Shown here: positions 34,722 to 43,487 of the stretch, piece by piece
Layout: each line of letters begins with the position of its first letter
Numbering within the stretch: the stretch's first letter is position 1
Source of the DNA: Curtobacterium sp. MCPF17_052
Lineage (GTDB): Bacteria; Actinomycetota; Actinomycetes; Actinomycetales; Microbacteriaceae
Assembly (NCBI RefSeq): GCF_003234085.1
Contig: NZ_QKSD01000006.1
Coordinates: 124,001-188,000, forward strand
Reading direction: 5' to 3'
DNA: 64,000 bases
Position numbers and translations under genes: made by a program
The notes under the pieces: model-generated
Database searches by the model: none
What the model was told of the DNA's origin: nothing
What the model saw: only the letters and a program-made list of their open reading frames with translations

Positions 34722-35654
34722 ATGGAGCAGCCCGTCGTCGGCCTCGTCGTCCACCCCTCGAAGAACGTGCAGGAGTCCGTCGACGTCCTGGACCGCTGGA
34801 ACGCGTCCGGAGCCGGGCGTCTGGTCGCCCGGCGGATCGACGCCGCTCGCCTGGGCAGCGCGATCGACGCGGTGGACGACGACGAGTTCACGGACACGGT
34901 CGACCTGGTCGTGGCACTCGGCGGTGACGGCACGATGCTCGGTGCGATGCGCCTCGTCGCACGGCGCCCGGTCCCGGTGCTCGGGGTGAACTACGGCAAC
35001 GTCGGGTTCCTGGTCGAGATCGAACCACCCGAGCTCGAGTCCGCGCTGGAACGGCTCTCCGCCGGCGACTACCAGCTCGAACCCCACCACGCCCTCGAAG
35101 CGCGACTGTCGTGGGGCGGTTCCCGCACCGACTACCTCGCGTTCAACGACATCACCATCGTCCGACGCCCCGGCGCCGGGCAGGTCTCCGCCGACCTCAG
35201 CGTCGGCGGACTCGGCTACGGCTACTACCGCGCGGACGCCATCGTCGCGTCGACGCCGGCCGGATCGACCGCCTACAACTACGCCGCCGGTGGCCCGGTG
35301 CTCTCCCCGGCACTCTCCGGCTCCGTGGTGACCCCGGTGGCACCGATGGCGGGGATCGACCGCTCCGTGGTGCTCGCCGCCCGGGAGCGCTACCGCTTCG
35401 ACATCGCCGATGGCACCCGCAGCGCGGCCCTCGAGGTCGACGGGCTCGTCGTCGGCGAGGTCGCCACCGGCGCACAGCTGGAGGTCCGGCTCCGCAAGGA
35501 CGCCGGCAGCGTGGTCCGGCTGGACGCCGAGCGGCACGGTCGGACCGGGCGCCTCAAGCTCGGCCTGCTGGACCTGCCGCTCCGACCGGACCAGCTCATC
35601 GAGCTGATCCCGCACGACCTGCGGCAGAAGCTGCACCGGGAGACCGAGGACTGA
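34722..35654 (+). CDS. nadK: NAD kinase
   Basis: A 310-aa NAD kinase making NADP from NAD. Motif GGDGT (within LGGDGTMLGAM, about 66-76), NYGNVGFLVE, and the glycine/serine-rich TPAGSTAYNYAAGGPVLSP characteristic of the family. The GTP/ATP-independent DAxxAST-type C-terminal segment EVDGLVVGEV is present. It is divergent from clpC and ends at a hairpin. Confidence 0.94.
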   Translation: MEQPVVGLVVHPSKNVQESVDVLDRWNASGAGRLVARRIDAARLGSAIDAVDDDEFTDTVDLVVALGGDGTMLGAMRLVARRPVPVLGVNYGNVGFLVEIEPPELESALERLSAGDYQLEPHHALEARLSWGGSRTDYLAFNDITIVRRPGAGQVSADLSVGGLGYGYYRADAIVASTPAGSTAYNYAAGGPVLSPALSGSVVTPVAPMAGIDRSVVLAARERYRFDIADGTRSAALEVDGLVVGEVATGAQLEVRLRKDAGSVVRLDAERHGRTGRLKLGLLDLPLRPDQLIELIPHDLRQKLHRETED

Positions 35655-35707
35655 CGCGATCCGCGCCTCCCGACCGACGACCACAGGGCAGGCCCGCGGG
35701 GACGACG

Positions 35708-35741
35708 GAAGGCCCGCCCGGTTCGCACCGGACGGGCCTTC
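35708..35741 (+). terminator. Terminator after nadK
   Basis: GAAGGCCCG pairs with CGGGCCTTC and an inner CCGGT/ACCGG-like stem extends it. It lies in the convergent gap between nadK and the sigma factor gene. Confidence 0.75.
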
Positions 35742-35827
35742 GCTCCCATCACCCCACAGGCCGTCGTCCCACGGACGGCCCGGATCCCCGCACCGGACCC
35801 TGACGGGTCCAGCCGAAGTCTGCTGAC

Positions 35828-36880
35828 CTACTCGGTCAGGTACAGCTGCATGTCCTGCGAGACGGCCTTCGCGAACAGGCGCAGCTTCGCACGCGACTCG
35901 ACACGGCTGACCGCCTGTCGGGTGGTGTGCACGATCTTCGAGATCTCGTCGAGCGTCATCGGCTTGTCGTCGTCCAGGCCGTAGCGCATGCGGATCACGT
36001 TGGCTTCGTCGCTCGGCAGCTCGGCGACGATGGAGCGGATGTCGCGGTGCAGCAGCGTCGTCTCGGTGAGCTCGTTCGGGCTCGCGGCGTCCTCGTCCTC
36101 GATGAAGTCACCGAGTTCGCTGTCGTCCGAGTCACCGACGACCGTGTGGATCGAGACCGGCTCGTGCGAGCGGCCCTTGAGGTCGACGAGTTCCTCGACG
36201 CTCATGCTCAGCTCGGCGGCCACTTCCTCCGGCATCGGCGCGCGGCCGAGGTCGACGGTCAGGTCACGCTCGGTGCGCGAGATCTTGTTGATCAGTTCGA
36301 CGGTGTGCACCGGGATGCGGATGGTGCGCGCCTTGTCGGCGAGACCACGCGAGATCGCCTGGCGGATCCACCAGGTGGCGTAGGTCGAGAACTTGTAGCC
36401 CTGCGTGAAGTCGAACTTCTCGACCGCACGGACCAGGCCGAGGTTGCCCTCCTGGATGACGTCCATGAACGGCAGGCCGCGCTGCGAGTAGCGCTTGGCG
36501 ATGCTGACGACCAGGCGGAGGTTCGAGGTGATCATGCGCTCCTTGGCGCGCTCACCGTCGCGGACGAGCCAGCGGAGTTCGCGCTCGAGCGACTTCTCGA
36601 GGCCGGACTCGGTGTGGAGCTTCTCCTCGGCGAACAGGCCGACCTCGATGCGGCGGGCGATGTCCGCCTCTTCCTCGGCGGTGAGGAGGGCGAGTCGGCC
36701 GATGTGACGGAGGTAGTCGCCGACCTGGTCGACGGAGGCACCGCGGACGCCGGCCAGCTGCTCGTCGGCTTCGACATCGGCAACGGCGTCGAGCGTGGTG
36801 GCCTCGGCGGAGGTGGTCTTGGTCGCTGCCTTCTTGGTGCGGCGCGAGGTGGTGCTGGGTGCGGCCGTTGCGATCGCCAT
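35828..36880 (-). CDS. RNA polymerase sigma-70 family factor (RpoD-like, no region 1.1)
   Basis: A 350-aa sigma factor with regions 1.2 to 4.2. Region 1.2 contains DQVGDYLRHIGRLALLTAEEE; region 2 contains MITSNLRLVVSIAKRYSQRG and the core-binding/-10 segment FDFTQGYKFSTYATWWIRQAI; region 4.2 is the HTH MTLDEISKIVHTTRQAVSRVESRA. It lacks the acidic region 1.1 and has only a Lys/Thr/Ala-rich N-terminal tail. It could be the group 2 (SigB/HrdB-like) factor or a short primary factor; I cannot decide without the rest of the genome. ATG 36880 follows AGGGAGAG. The upstream region carries five GTACCCC motifs. Confidence 0.92.
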   Translation of the reverse strand: MAIATAAPSTTSRRTKKAATKTTSAEATTLDAVADVEADEQLAGVRGASVDQVGDYLRHIGRLALLTAEEEADIARRIEVGLFAEEKLHTESGLEKSLERELRWLVRDGERAKERMITSNLRLVVSIAKRYSQRGLPFMDVIQEGNLGLVRAVEKFDFTQGYKFSTYATWWIRQAISRGLADKARTIRIPVHTVELINKISRTERDLTVDLGRAPMPEEVAAELSMSVEELVDLKGRSHEPVSIHTVVGDSDDSELGDFIEDEDAASPNELTETTLLHRDIRSIVAELPSDEANVIRMRYGLDDDKPMTLDEISKIVHTTRQAVSRVESRAKLRLFAKAVSQDMQLYLTE

Positions 36881-36945
36881 GGTGACTCTCCCTGCCTCTT
36901 GCGGTGTTGGTCCCTTGCGGGTTGAGACCGAGTTTGGCGGGCCGG

Positions 36946-37203
36946 AGGTGTACCCCACAAACCATGCCGATCGATTCTCAGGCTTCTCCGTGCTTCGTCA
37001 TCGGGGGACACCGGGGCGGGGTACACCTCACTCGGACTCCCGTCGCGGCCGATCCGCGCTGTGCTGCCGATCGGGGCGGAATGACAACGGTGTGACTCCG
37101 GCGCAGGACCGAGGGGGACACGTGTACCCCGGGGTGCAACGCCTTCCGGACAGCGAAAAAGGGGTACGTCGCGCCGGATCCGGAGATCCAGCTGACGTAC
37201 CCC
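36946..37203. promoter_or_regulatory. Array of GTACCCC inverted repeats upstream of the sigma gene
   Basis: Five copies of GTACCCC/GGGGTAC occur in 258 bp: 36950-36956, 37019-37025, 37124-37130, 37161-37167 and 37197-37203. Two pairs are perfect longer inverted repeats: AGGTGTACCCC (36946) with GGGGTACACCT (37019), and GGGGTACGTC (37161) with GACGTACCCC (37194). The region has no convincing gene. Alternating orientation and length conservation suggest binding sites for a regulator of the leftward sigma gene. Confidence 0.6.
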
Positions 37204-37237
37204 GAAGGAATGCCCGCGAACGATGACGGGCCCGGTG

Positions 37238-37369
37238 TCACCAGGAGGGTTCGAGCCACCCGTCGCGGTTCTTCGAGACCTCGAGGTCCGGGTCGCGGTC
37301 GAACTCGTCGTACTCGCTCTCGATGTCACCGACAAGACTGCGGGACGCGGTGGGATGCAGGATGGACAT
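37238..37369 (-). CDS. Possible small protein (43 aa)
   Basis: The leftward frame from ATG 37369 reads MSILHPTASRSLVGDIESEY, then an acidic stretch and a Trp-containing end (DGWLEPSW). Third positions in the last 30 codons are almost all G or C, as expected for coding sequence here. No ribosome site is visible and the open frame extends upstream without another start. It lies between the GntR gene and the sigma gene promoter region. Family unknown; moderate doubt that it is real. Confidence 0.4.
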   Translation of the reverse strand: MSILHPTASRSLVGDIESEYDEFDRDPDLEVSKNRDGWLEPSW

Positions 37370-37450
37370 GCCGACGATGCTCGCACCGCTGGACGTCGGC
37401 GGGGTGAACGCGGGCTGTCGGCTCGGCGTCGGCAGGGCGGCGACGGGGCC

Positions 37451-38107
37451 TCAGGCCGGCGGGTGCAGCACCGCGAACGACGGAGTGCGGTCACGCTCGA
37501 TGTGCGAGTAGGCCAGCGCCTCGGCCATCCGCTCGTCACCTCGGGCGATCGCGGCGGCGAGCTCGACGTGGTCGTGGAAGGCGTCGTGGACATCGAGCGC
37601 GCTGGTCAGGTAGAACAGCCACTGCACCCGGCCGGAGACGGAGCGCATCGAGGCCTGCAGCAGGCTGTTGCCGGTCATCGCGACGATCGCCTCGTGGAAC
37701 CGGGTACTCGCCTCGGCGATGCGGTACGGGTCGCCGTCCTCGACGACGCGCTGCGACCAGGCGAGTGCCGCCTCCAGCTCGTCCGTCGCGACACCACGGA
37801 CGACCGCCCGGGCGGCGTGCCCGGCGGCGCCGACCTCGAGCACCTCGCGCAGGTCGAAGAGCTCGTGGATGAGCCGGGAGGTCCAGGTCGACACCACGGC
37901 TCCGCGTCGTGGTGTGCTCGTCACGAAGCCCTCGACCTCGAGCATCGGGACGGCTTCCCGCAGGGGGACGCGGGAGACCGCGAGCTCCTCGGCGATCCGG
38001 GTCTCCGCGAGCTTGTGCCCCTGGGGGTACTCGCCGCGGATGATCGCTTCGCGGAGGCGCGCGTGGATCTGCCGCGGGAGCGACAGTGCGGGCTCGGTGG
38101 TGGTCAT
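37451..38107 (-). CDS. GntR family regulator (FCD/FadR subfamily)
   Basis: A 218-aa regulator. The winged HTH reads LREAIIRGEYPQGHKLAETRIAEELAVSRVPLREAVPMLEVEGFV (about 17-61). The FCD domain holds metal-binding-type residues (FHEAIVAMTGN and HDHVELAAAIARGD with conserved His). ATG 38107 follows GAAGG. It lies downstream of the transporter binding-protein gene, after a terminator, so it has its own promoter. It is the obvious candidate regulator of the catabolic operon, whose ligand could be its substrate or an intermediate. Confidence 0.9.
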   Translation of the reverse strand: MTTTEPALSLPRQIHARLREAIIRGEYPQGHKLAETRIAEELAVSRVPLREAVPMLEVEGFVTSTPRRGAVVSTWTSRLIHELFDLREVLEVGAAGHAARAVVRGVATDELEAALAWSQRVVEDGDPYRIAEASTRFHEAIVAMTGNSLLQASMRSVSGRVQWLFYLTSALDVHDAFHDHVELAAAIARGDERMAEALAYSHIERDRTPSFAVLHPPA

Positions 38108-38163
38108 CGGGTCAACCTTCGCAGACTCGGGCGGCGGTCCACCGGGCTTTCCGGGGACCGGAC

Positions 38164-38191
38164 GGGGCACCGGGGTCGTCCCCGGTGCCCC
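38164..38191 (-). terminator. Terminator of the catabolic/ABC operon
   Basis: GGGGCACCGGGG and CCCCGGTGCCCC pair perfectly (12 bp, loop TCGT) 5 bp beyond the binding-protein stop codon. It separates the operon from the GntR gene. Confidence 0.85.
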
Positions 38192-38196
38192 GCTCG

Positions 38197-39786
38197 TCAC
38201 TTCTTCAGTCCGAGCTTGCTGAAGTCGAGCTCGTTGGCACCGATGTTGTGCGCCGCGGCCACACCCGTCAGCCACTTCTGCGAGACGACCCAGTCCTTGT
38301 TGTACGACAGGTTGTAGTAGCACCCTGTCTCGGCGTACTGCTGCGCGGCCTGGCCGTAGAGCGCCTCGTCACCGGTCTGCAGCGCCTTGTCCAGCGTCTT
38401 GTCGACCGCGGGGACGTCGCATCCGAAGTAGTTGATGCCGCCGGACTTGTCCCAGAACACGTGGCCCCACATGTACGGGGAGCCGCCGTCCGGGCCGTTG
38501 TTGCCGTCGAAGAAGGCGTCCGGTCCGCTGGTCGGGTCGTTGATCCACCCGAAGACCTGCGAGGTCGGGTACGACTTCGCGGTGGCCTTGATCCCGAGAC
38601 CCTGCAGTGCCGCCGCCTGGATGTTCGCCATCTGCTGCGCGTTGGTGTTCCCGCTGGCGTAGCCGATCGTCATCGTGGTGCCGGCGGGCAGCCCCTTGGC
38701 GTAGGTCTTCATCGCCTCGGGCTCGTACGTGGTCTCCTGCTTGTCCGAGCCGTCGGAGAGCATGCCCTTGGCGTACAGGGTGGTCGCCGGCTCGGAGCGA
38801 CTGCCGAGGACCTGATCGACCATCTTCTCCTGGTCGATGCTCTGCAGGAAGGCGATCCGGGCCTCCTTCGTGGCAAAGAACGACTTCGTCGGGTTCACCG
38901 TGACGAGCGCGGACTGGAGCGTCGGCAGCATCGCGCTCGAGAACTGCTTGCTGTCCTCGTACTTCGACAGGCTCGACGACGGCAGCGCCGCGACGATGGT
39001 CGACACGTCACCGCGGTCGAACGCGAGCTGCAGCGCGGACACGTCCGAGTAGATCGGCAGCTTCACCGTGGTGAACGGCGACTTGGTGCCCCAGTAGCCG
39101 GCGTAGCGCTTCATGGTCCACGAGCTGCCCGGGTCGGCGGCGCTGATCTCGTAGGGGCCGGTGCCGACGTCGTGGGTCTGCAGGTAGGTCTGCGCGTCGT
39201 CGGAGCCGGCGTGTTCACGGAGCGCGGTCGGCGACTCCATCTTCGGTCCGAACGGTGACGCCAGGTAGTCCAGGAAGGCGGAGTTCGGGCTCTTCAGGGT
39301 GACGACCGCGGTCTGCGCGTCCGGGGTCGCGACGCTCTCGACCCCCTCGACCATGTAGGCCGCGCCGCCCTTGACGGCGATCCGGCGGTCGAACGCCGTC
39401 TGCACCGCCGCCGAGGTGAACGGGGTGCCGTCGTGGAACGTGACGCCCTTCCGCAGGTGGAACGTGTACTCGGTGTTGTCGTCGCTGACCTGCCACGAGG
39501 TCGCGAGCCGCGGCGCGATCTGCACCTCGTCCGTGTCGTTCGCGTACTGCACGAGCCCCTCGTACGCGTTGAGCACGATGGCCAGGCCGTTGTTCGCGTA
39601 GTAGATGTCGGGGTCCGGCGGCTGACCGATGTCGCCGAGCAGGCCGACCGTCAGGGTGCCGTCGGTCGGGGCGGCGTGCGGCGCCGCGGCACCGGCTCCG
39701 GAGCAGGCGGTGAGGACGAGCAACGGCACGGCGGCCGCGGCGACCAGGGCGGCGCGGGTGCGTCGCCGGAGGGTGGTGAGCTGCAC
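38197..39786 (-). CDS. ABC transporter substrate-binding lipoprotein (peptide/dipeptide type)
   Basis: A 529-aa family 5 solute-binding protein. Signal peptide with lipobox LTAC (Cys28), then an Ala/Pro linker and the SBP_bac_5 fold. This shows NAYEGLVQY, PRLATSWQVSDDNTEYTFHLRKGVTFHDGTPFTS, GTGPYEI and the late WNYFGCDVPAVD-like segment. It sits outside the membrane and presents a ligand to the adjacent permeases. Family 5 proteins bind peptides, but also sugars, nickel, opines and others, so the ligand cannot be assumed to be a peptide. Last gene of the ten-gene operon. Confidence 0.92.
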   Translation of the reverse strand: MQLTTLRRRTRAALVAAAAVPLLVLTACSGAGAAAPHAAPTDGTLTVGLLGDIGQPPDPDIYYANNGLAIVLNAYEGLVQYANDTDEVQIAPRLATSWQVSDDNTEYTFHLRKGVTFHDGTPFTSAAVQTAFDRRIAVKGGAAYMVEGVESVATPDAQTAVVTLKSPNSAFLDYLASPFGPKMESPTALREHAGSDDAQTYLQTHDVGTGPYEISAADPGSSWTMKRYAGYWGTKSPFTTVKLPIYSDVSALQLAFDRGDVSTIVAALPSSSLSKYEDSKQFSSAMLPTLQSALVTVNPTKSFFATKEARIAFLQSIDQEKMVDQVLGSRSEPATTLYAKGMLSDGSDKQETTYEPEAMKTYAKGLPAGTTMTIGYASGNTNAQQMANIQAAALQGLGIKATAKSYPTSQVFGWINDPTSGPDAFFDGNNGPDGGSPYMWGHVFWDKSGGINYFGCDVPAVDKTLDKALQTGDEALYGQAAQQYAETGCYYNLSYNKDWVVSQKWLTGVAAAHNIGANELDFSKLGLKK

Positions 39787-39851
39787 GGGGGATCTCCTTC
39801 AGGGCGGTGGAGCACAGGTGGAGCGGATGAGGGGTGCGGGGTGGTGGAGGG

Positions 39852-40778
39852 TCAGGTGAGACGGGGGTCAGCGGCGGTCTGCAGGAGGTCCGCGACGGTG
39901 TTCACCACGACGTAGACGGCTCCGAGCACGAGCGTCACCGCGGCGATCGCCGGGTAGTCCGACGTCGGGATGCTGTTCGCCAGGTAGCTGCCCATGCCGG
40001 GCCAGCTGAAGACCTGCTCGACGACGACGTCGCCGGCGAACATGAACCCGAGCTGCAGGCCGGACATCGCCAGGGCCGGGCCGACGGCGTTCCGGACGAC
40101 GTGCCGCGCCAGGATCGTCTCCTCGCCGAGGCCCTTCGACCGGGCGGTCCGGACGTGGTCGGCCACGAGCGTGGTCTCGAGCCCGGAGCGCAGGATCCGG
40201 CCGATGGCCAGCGCCGGGGCGATCGCGAGCACGGTGGCCGGCAGGACGAGGTGGGACAGCTCGGATCCGACTCCGCCGTCACCCTGCCCGGAGGCCGGCA
40301 GCCACCCGAGCTGTGCGTAGAACAGGATGATCCCGCCCAGCGCGAGCAGGAACGGCGGCGCCGTCGCCCCGACGAGCAGCACGCCGCGGTAGACGCCGGA
40401 GAACGGCCAACGCAGGGCACCGGACGCGGCGAACAGCCCGGCGAGGACGAGGGCGATCGCGAACGCCGCGAGCACGAGCTGCACGGTGGCGGGCACGGCG
40501 GACGCCAGGTCGGTGGCGACCGGGCGGTGCGTCCGGAACGAGGTCCCGAAGTCCCCGTGCAGGGCGCCCCCGACGAAGCGCAGGAACTGCACGGGCAGCG
40601 GGTCGTCGAGCCCGAGCCGCTGGCGTTCGGCGTCGACGGCGGACCGGGACGCGTTGGCGCCGAGCGCGGCCCGGGCCGGGTCACCGGGTGAGACCTGCTG
40701 GAGCAGGAACACCACGACGCTGAGGACGAGCAGCACGACGACGAGCGAGCCGATGCGGCGGAGGACGGAGGAGACCAC
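39852..40778 (-). CDS. ABC transporter permease (DppB-like)
   Basis: A 308-aa permease with about six membrane helices. It opens RRIGSLVVVLLVLSVVVFLLQQVSPGDPARAALG, a DppB hallmark, and carries the ATPase-coupling EAA loop SGLETTLVADHVRTARSKGLGEETILARHVVRNAV. It pairs with the DppC-like permease whose gene ends 4 bp upstream. The 65-bp gap before the binding-protein gene is the largest within the operon. Confidence 0.93.
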   Translation of the reverse strand: MVSSVLRRIGSLVVVLLVLSVVVFLLQQVSPGDPARAALGANASRSAVDAERQRLGLDDPLPVQFLRFVGGALHGDFGTSFRTHRPVATDLASAVPATVQLVLAAFAIALVLAGLFAASGALRWPFSGVYRGVLLVGATAPPFLLALGGIILFYAQLGWLPASGQGDGGVGSELSHLVLPATVLAIAPALAIGRILRSGLETTLVADHVRTARSKGLGEETILARHVVRNAVGPALAMSGLQLGFMFAGDVVVEQVFSWPGMGSYLANSIPTSDYPAIAAVTLVLGAVYVVVNTVADLLQTAADPRLT

Positions 40779-40782
40779 GGCG

Positions 40783-41637
40783 CTACCTCCGGGCGATCAG
40801 GGTGCGGACGCCGTCGCCGGCGAGGTTGGACACGAGGCTCAGGAGGAGCACGGCGGCGCCCGGCACGACCGGGACCCACCAGGCGCTGAGCAGCAGCTGC
40901 GTGTTGGCGGCCGTGTCCGCACCGAGCTCCGCGGCCGGTGCGGGCTGCCCGAGGCCCAGGAAGGACAGCCCGGCGAGCAGCAGCACGACGTTGCCGATGT
41001 CGAGGCTCGCCGTCACGATCGCGGTCGGGACCGCGCCGGGCAGCACGTGCCGGAGGACGAGCCGGGCACGACCGACACCGGCGAGCCGGGCTGCCTCGAC
41101 GTGCGGACGGGTGACGGTGGCGCGGACCTCGGACCGGATGATCCGGGCGTAGTACGGCCACCAGACGACCGAGATGCCGACGAGGGTGTTCGTCAGGCCC
41201 GGTCCGAGGGCTGCGACGATCGCGATCGCCACGAGGGTCGAGGGCAGAGCGAGGAACAGGTCGGTGACCCGCATGAGCACGCTGTCCACCCAGCCGCCGG
41301 CCACGCCCGCGGTGGCGCCGACGACCCCGCCGACGACGAGTCCGACGGCCACCACGGCGAGCGCCGACAGCCACGACGTCTGCAGGCCGAAGAGCGTGCG
41401 GGAGAGCACGTCCCGCCCGATCGAGTCGGTGCCGAACAGGTGCCCCGGGGTGCCGATCGGCAGCTGGGCCACGGCGACGGGCTGGATCGGGTCGTCGGGT
41501 GCGATGAGCCGGGCGACGAGGGCCAGGACGGTGAGCGCGACGAGGAGCCCGACGAGCACCTGGGCCGTGCGGCGTCCGGCGTGCACCCCGGAGGTCGGCC
41601 GGAGCGTCCAGCGCGGTGCGACGACGGCGGCGCTCAT
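40783..41637 (-). CDS. ABC transporter permease (DppC-like)
   Basis: A 284-aa permease with the DppC pattern: HLFGTDSIGRDVLSRTLFG near 70-88, a coupling loop VRATVTRPHVEAARLAGVGRARLVLRHVLP and five to six helices. The ATG overlaps the ATPase gene stop by 4 bp (41634-41637). It should form the membrane channel with the DppB-like subunit. Confidence 0.93.
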   Translation of the reverse strand: MSAAVVAPRWTLRPTSGVHAGRRTAQVLVGLLVALTVLALVARLIAPDDPIQPVAVAQLPIGTPGHLFGTDSIGRDVLSRTLFGLQTSWLSALAVVAVGLVVGGVVGATAGVAGGWVDSVLMRVTDLFLALPSTLVAIAIVAALGPGLTNTLVGISVVWWPYYARIIRSEVRATVTRPHVEAARLAGVGRARLVLRHVLPGAVPTAIVTASLDIGNVVLLLAGLSFLGLGQPAPAAELGADTAANTQLLLSAWWVPVVPGAAVLLLSLVSNLAGDGVRTLIARR

Positions 41638-43487
41638 GCGGGCACCGCGATCTCCGGCACGGACGCCACGAGCGTGCGGGTGTACTGCTCCTGCGGGTCG
41701 TGGATCACCGCGTCGGCGGGCCCGGTCTCGATGACCCGGCCGCGTTCGACGACGGCGATGTGGTCGCCCATCAGCCGGGCGACGGCCAGGTCGTGGGTGA
41801 CGAACAGCACGGTCATGGCGAGCTCCCGACGCATGTCGCGGATGGTGTTGAGGGTCACGGCGGCCAGCGAGGCGTCGAGGGCGCTCGTCGGTTCGTCGCA
41901 GAGCAGGACCGCGGGCCGGACGATGGTGGCGCGGGCGAGGGCCACACGCTGCCGCTGGCCGCCGGACAGGTCGGCGGGCCGGAGGCGGGCGACGCTGGTG
42001 GGCAGACCGATCGCGTCGAGCGCCTCGGCGACGCGGCGGTCGGTCTCGGTGCGGCCCAGACGCGCGGGGACGAGTCGTTCGCGGAGGGTCTCGCCGACCG
42101 TCATCCACGGGGTGAGCGAGGACCCCGCGTCCTGGAACACCATCTGGGCGCCGCCCTCGGCGACGGTGATGCGACCGGACCGTGCGGGGACGAGTCCGGC
42201 GACGGCGCGGAGGACGGTGGACTTGCCCGATCCGCTCTCGCCGACGATCGCGAGGGACCGTCCGGCCGGCACCCGGAAGCTGACGCCGCGGACGGCCTCC
42301 ACGGTCCGGGCGCGGCGTCCGCGGCCGGTCGTGTAGGTGCAGACCAGGTCCTCGACGACGACGGCGTCCGCCGGGGTGGGGGCGCCGGTGGTGCGCCGGT
42401 CTGGCTGCGGTGGGCGGGCCTCCCGCGTGTGGACGTCCGCTGTGTGGACGTCCACTGTCGGCCGGGAGGCCCGTCCCGCGTCGTCCACGTCGGTCACCGC
42501 GGTCGGGTCGGTCGCGGTCCCGCCCCCGGTCGCCCGGACCGTGTCGGCGTCCCGCCAGCACGCGGCGGTGTGGTCGGGGGCGGGGACGGAGGCGTCGAGG
42601 CCGGGCATCTCGGTGGCGCACCGGGCGACGGCGAGCGGACAGCGGGCGCGGTAGGGGCAGCCGACCAGGCGCTCGACGGGGTCGAGCGTGTCTGCCGGCA
42701 GTGCGGGGAGCCGGGCCTCGCGGTCGAGCGCGAGCGACAGGCGTGAGCGGAGGAGTCCCGCCGTGTACGGGTGTGCCGGGGCGCTGAGGACCGCCGCGGT
42801 GGGTCCGACCTCGGCGAGCCGTCCGGCGTACATGACGGCGATCCGGTCGGCGATGCGGGACGCGACGCCGAGGTCGTGGGTGATGAGCAGGACGCTGCAG
42901 CCGTGGTCGTCGCGGAGTTCCTGCAGGAGGTCGAGCAGCTGCGCCTGCACGGTGACGTCGAGCGCGGTGGTGGGCTCGTCGGCGACGATCAGGGCGGGGC
43001 GACCGGCCATCGCGATGGCGGCCATCACGCGCTGCCGGAGTCCGCCGGAGAGTTCGTGCGGGTAGACGCTGAACCGCAGGTCGGGGTCGGGGACGCCCAT
43101 GCTGTCGAGGAGCGCCACGGCTCCGGCCCGGTCGGGTCCGGCCTCGGTGATCTGCCGGCCGATCCGCATCGTCGGGTTGAGGGACGTCATCGGGTCCTGG
43201 AAGACGGCACCGAGCGAGGACCGTCGCGCTGCGCGGCGTTCGGCGTCGGTGCCGTGCACCATGTCGGTGCCCTGCACGGTGACCGTGCCGGTGACCTCGG
43301 GTCGCGCGTTGTCCGGCAGCAGGCCGAGCAGGCTCATCGCGAGCATGCTCTTGCCGGAGCCGGACTCCCCCACGAGCCCGACGATCTCGCCCGGCGCGAT
43401 GTCGAGGTCGATGCCGCGGAGCACCTCGGACCGTGCCCCGTCCCGCTCGAGGGAGACGTGCAGGTCGCGGATCGTCGCGGTCGTCAT
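41634..43487 (-). CDS. Fused ABC transporter ATPase (DppD-DppF type)
   Basis: A 617-aa protein with two complete ABC domains. The first has Walker A GESGSGKS near 42, signature LSGGLRQRV and Walker [10 protein letters not shown], and ends with the oligopeptide-type Cys-containing [14 protein letters not shown]. The second has [18 protein letters not shown] and VLLCDEPT. A fused pair means one chain can energise the transporter. The linker (about 320-365) is Asp/Thr/Arg-rich and its DNA carries an 11-bp inverted repeat identical to the core of the dispersed palindromes. Overlaps both neighbours by 4 bp. Confidence 0.94.
   Translation of the reverse strand: MTTATIRDLHVSLERDGARSEVLRGIDLDIAPGEIVGLVGESGSGKSMLAMSLLGLLPDNARPEVTGTVTVQGTDMVHGTDAERRAARRSSLGAVFQDPMTSLNPTMRIGRQITEAGPDRAGAVALLDSMGVPDPDLRFSVYPHELSGGLRQRVMAAIAMAGRPALIVADEPTTALDVTVQAQLLDLLQELRDDHGCSVLLITHDLGVASRIADRIAVMYAGRLAEVGPTAAVLSAPAHPYTAGLLRSRLSLALDREARLPALPADTLDPVERLVGCPYRARCPLAVARCATEMPGLDASVPAPDHTAACWRDADTVRATGGGTATDPTAVTDVDDAGRASRPTVDVHTADVHTREARPPQPDRRTTGAPTPADAVVVEDLVCTYTTGRGRRARTVEAVRGVSFRVPAGRSLAIVGESGSGKSTVLRAVAGLVPARSGRITVAEGGAQMVFQDAGSSLTPWMTVGETLRERLVPARLGRTETDRRVAEALDAIGLPTSVARLRPADLSGGQRQRVALARATIVRPAVLLCDEPTSALDASLAAVTLNTIRDMRRELAMTVLFVTHDLAVARLMGDHIAVVERGRVIETGPADAVIHDPQEQYTRTLVASVPEIAVPA
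42415..42473. repeat. Palindromic-element arms inside the ATPase linker
   Basis: CGGGCCTCCCG (42415-42425) and CGGGAGGCCCG (42463-42473) are perfect inverted repeats and equal to the core of the intergenic palindrome family. Between them TGTGGACGTCC occurs twice. The segment encodes a non-conserved linker ([20 protein letters not shown]), so an in-frame insertion is possible. Confidence 0.5.
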
